From Psychrobacter sp. UBA6766 (lineage in GTDB: Bacteria > Pseudomonadota > Gammaproteobacteria > Pseudomonadales > Moraxellaceae): 16,898 nucleotides of DNA. Below, in pieces: positions 14,679 through 16,898 of this stretch. The stretch spans positions 1 to 16,898 of the forward strand of contig NZ_DKGQ01000006.1 in NCBI RefSeq assembly GCF_002453355.1, given 5' to 3'. The stretch's first letter is position 1; every line of letters begins with the position of its first letter. The notes below the pieces were generated by a model. The model was not told the DNA's origin. It was given only the letters and a program-made list of their open reading frames with translations, and did not search any database. The position numbers and the translations under genes are program-made.

Positions 14679-15067
14679 TATTAATCCTTATTATAAGTCG
14701 GTTATCTCATTTGTTGAATGTCGTCTACTCACAAATTTATCGTTTACTTTTATAACAACGACAGACTTTATCTGCTGTTTATTGACCGACTATTCAAGGC
14801 ATAATTTAAAATCATAATGTTTAAAAATTCAATGTATAAGTGTGCTAATCATATGGATTATATAAGTCAGCGGCTAGCACGAGTGTTTGCGAAATAAGAA
14901 AAATGTAGAGGCTTAAAATATAACAAATTCTCTTGTCGCTTGAATGAGTAAAGTTGTAACTTTATTAAACGAGTACATTGATTGTCTTGTCTTATTAATG
15001 CGTCATTTACGAAATGAAGATGGTTCAAGCAACACAGAAATATAGAGGAACTAAATTAAAAATAGGA
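14679..15067. other. Intergenic region between msrB and alaA, distal part
   Basis: This AT-rich stretch holds no believable gene. One compact inverted repeat, TAAAGTT-GT-AACTTTA (14949-14964), could bind a regulator. Nothing else stands out before the operator-like repeats at 15068. Confidence 0.4.
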
Positions 15068-15171
15068 TTTGCAAGTTATTCTTGCAAATTAATGCCTACG
15101 TTAAAATATTGAAACTATTACTCATATTTATACTTGCATTAAGATATCATATGCAATAATATCTTGCATTA
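15068..15171 (+). promoter_or_regulatory. Promoter and repeated TTGCA operators of the HTH-alaA fusion gene
   Basis: A perfect inverted repeat TTTGCAAG-TTATT-CTTGCAAA occupies 15068-15088. CTTGCATTA is then repeated directly at 15133 and 15163, exactly 30 bases apart, with an inverse ATGCAA at 15151. A promoter fits between them: TTGCAT (15134-15139), 17 bases, TAATAT (15157-15162). Because the gene product begins with an XRE-type HTH, these sites are good candidates for self-regulation (inference). Confidence 0.5.
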
Positions 15172-15204
15172 GTACTAGATTATATTTAATAAGAGGTTTC
15201 AATT

Positions 15205-16854
15205 ATGGCTGATAGCGAGATTTCACAGGCTAATAAAGGCACGCAAGCTGAACGATTGGTACAGCTACGCCGCGATAAAGGCATGACCGCCGAGCAATTG
15301 GCGCAAGCGATGACTGCAGCAGGTGCAAAGGTCAGTCGCGGTGCTATCTCTAATTGGGAGCGCGGTACCAATGGTATTGTGTCATCGAAGCTACCAACGC
15401 TAGCTCGTATCTTAGGTTGTAGCGAAGGCTATCTATTGCGTGGTGAGCTGCAAAATGACATGGACAACAATGCAGATTCAAATAGAAGTGTGCCTGCTGA
15501 TAATGAAAATGAATCGCTACCCAATCGAAGAGCTTCCGCTCAGACAGCGTCAATTATAAAAACAGCCACAACCTCTACTCCAATAACAAACCCACAAAAC
15601 AACCCGATAAGTGGTCACGCTATGAATCCAATTAAAAAATCCGATAAATTACAAAACGTTTGCTATGACATTCGTGGTCCTCTTTTGCAGACGGCCAATA
15701 AAATGGAAGCTGAAGGCAAACGTATTTTAAAGCTTAATATTGGCAACCCTGCCCCTTTTGGCCTAGAAGCGCCGCACGAGATTTTGCGTGATGTGGCAAT
15801 GAATCTGCCAGAAGCAACTGGATATTCAGACTCTCAAGGGATTTTTGCTGCCCGTAAAGCGGTCTTGCAGTATTATCAATCCAAGGGTCTACTATCAGCT
15901 GTTGATGTTCGCGATGTTTATTTGGGCAACGGCGTCTCTGAACTGATTGTGATGACCATGCAAGCTTTGATGAATGATGGCGACGAAGTCCTTGTGCCAA
16001 TGCCTGACTACCCGCTTTGGACGGCAGCGGCTAATTTAGCTGGCGGTACAGCGGTGCATTATCGCTGTAATGAAGACGACAATTGGCATCCTGATATCGA
16101 AGACATCAAAGCCAAAATCACGCCTAAGACAAAAGGCATTGTGGTTATTAATCCTAATAACCCAACGGGCGCTCTTTATAGTGATGAGGTACTGTTGCAA
16201 ATTATCGAGGTCGCAAAAGAGCATGATTTAATCATCATGGCCGATGAGATTTACGACCGCATTCTCTATGATGATATGGCGCATACGCCAATGAGCACCT
16301 TAACCGATGAGGTCCTTGTTTTATCTTACAATGGACTGTCAAAGTCACACCGAATCGCTGGATTTCGAGCGGGTTGGATGATGGTTTCTGGTAAAAAAGA
16401 CCATGCTGCCGACTTTATCGAAGGCCTAGATATGCTGGCATCTATGCGCCTATGTTCTAACGTTCAAGGTCAATATGCGATTCAAACGGCAATGGGCGGC
16501 TATCAAAGTATGAAAGAGCTCACTTCCAAATCAGGACGGCTATCAAAGCAGCGTGAACTGGCCGTTTCACGTCTTAACGCCATCAAAGGTATTTCTTGCA
16601 CCATGCCGCAAGGAGCCTTTTATTGCTTTCCAAAGATGGATCCTGAGGTTTATCCTATCAAAGATGACATGCAGTTTATGATGGATTTATTGATCGAGGA
16701 AAATGTCTTGATGGTTCAGGGAACTGGGTTTAACTGGGACGCGCCTGACCACTTCCGTCTGGTATTTTTACCAAACTTACATGATTTAGAAGACGCGATG
16801 GATCGCCTAGATCGCTTTTTTGCCAAAAAACGTAAGCAATTTGGTACCGATTAA
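15205..16854 (+). CDS. alaA: Alanine aminotransferase AlaA with an N-terminal XRE HTH domain
   Basis: A 549-residue fusion. Residues about 14-80 are an XRE HTH (RLVQLRRDKGMTAEQLAQAM, then GAISNWERG). Residues about 82-139 are a polar Asn/Ser/Thr linker. From Met140 (MNPIKKSDKLQNVCYDIRGP) the protein follows E. coli AlaA closely. It is a fold-type I PLP enzyme that makes alanine from pyruvate and glutamate. PLP-site residues are Asn319 (NPNNPTGA), Asp347 (ADEIYD), the Schiff-base Lys380 (NGLSKSHR), Arg388 and the substrate carboxylate-binding Arg518 (DHFRLVF). AAGAGG lies before ATG 15205. ATG 15622 could start a separate short AlaA, but no strong ribosome site precedes it. The HTH may make the enzyme a repressor of its own or other genes. 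The remaining 44 bases of the window hold nothing certain. Confidence 0.93.
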   Translation: MADSEISQANKGTQAERLVQLRRDKGMTAEQLAQAMTAAGAKVSRGAISNWERGTNGIVSSKLPTLARILGCSEGYLLRGELQNDMDNNADSNRSVPADNENESLPNRRASAQTASIIKTATTSTPITNPQNNPISGHAMNPIKKSDKLQNVCYDIRGPLLQTANKMEAEGKRILKLNIGNPAPFGLEAPHEILRDVAMNLPEATGYSDSQGIFAARKAVLQYYQSKGLLSAVDVRDVYLGNGVSELIVMTMQALMNDGDEVLVPMPDYPLWTAAANLAGGTAVHYRCNEDDNWHPDIEDIKAKITPKTKGIVVINPNNPTGALYSDEVLLQIIEVAKEHDLIIMADEIYDRILYDDMAHTPMSTLTDEVLVLSYNGLSKSHRIAGFRAGWMMVSGKKDHAADFIEGLDMLASMRLCSNVQGQYAIQTAMGGYQSMKELTSKSGRLSKQRELAVSRLNAIKGISCTMPQGAFYCFPKMDPEVYPIKDDMQFMMDLLIEENVLMVQGTGFNWDAPDHFRLVFLPNLHDLEDAMDRLDRFFAKKRKQFGTD

Positions 16855-16898
16855 GGTTTACCTGACCATAGAAATAGACATAAAAAAACGCTTATCAA

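Noticed and set aside
15612..15618. A further TGGTCAC copy inside alaA
   Set aside because: A single 7-base match in coding DNA is expected by chance.
15350..16224. Minus-strand open frames opposite the alaA fusion
   Set aside because: The plus-strand protein is unmistakable, and the antisense frames have no recognisable product.

Overview
The window looks like chromosomal DNA of a gamma-proteobacterium of the Moraxellaceae, most likely Psychrobacter. The reasons are low GC, an AlaA aminotransferase very close to the gamma-proteobacterial type but carrying an N-terminal helix-turn-helix fusion, and the style of the intergenic repeats. The genus is an inference; no rRNA or other marker is present.

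Regions. (1) 1-1685: a long minus-strand ORF leaves the left edge; unrecognised, possibly linked to mobile DNA. (2) 1804-4453: an integration module. It has a tyrosine integrase and an excisionase-like HTH protein on the minus strand, a divergent XRE regulator, and two small plus-strand genes closed by a strong terminator. (3) 4454-4911: non-coding, with a long inverted repeat and a foldable leader. (4) 4912-11636: five plus-strand genes, tightly packed or overlapping, that form the most interesting part. They encode an effector with a purine-nucleoside-phosphorylase (PNP) type nucleosidase domain, a helical protein with a coiled coil, two P-loop GTPases, and a large protein with a GTPase-associated (GAP1-like) N-terminus. 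The effector and the large protein end in similar ~85-residue domains resembling EAD1 (effector-associated domain 1). This matches the GTPase-centred, NTP-dependent biological conflict systems predicted by comparative genomics. (5) 11637-12754: a ~146 bp imperfect palindromic element abutting a 5'-truncated mcrC remnant without mcrB. (6) 12755-13099: phased TGGTCAC repeats, then the tRNA terminator. (7) 13100-16898: backbone, with tRNA-Asp and tRNA-Val (minus), a glutathione-peroxidase-family protein and msrB (minus), and the HTH-AlaA fusion (plus).

Working model (inference): regions 2 to 6 are a genomic island carrying a defence or conflict cargo. The GTPase pair, helical protein and GAP1-like protein would sense a threat and switch state with GTP. 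The EAD1-like tag on the GAP1-like protein would recruit or release the EAD1-tagged nucleosidase, which would then destroy nucleotides or nucleosides and stop the infected cell. The mcrC remnant suggests the cassette lies in a defence hotspot.
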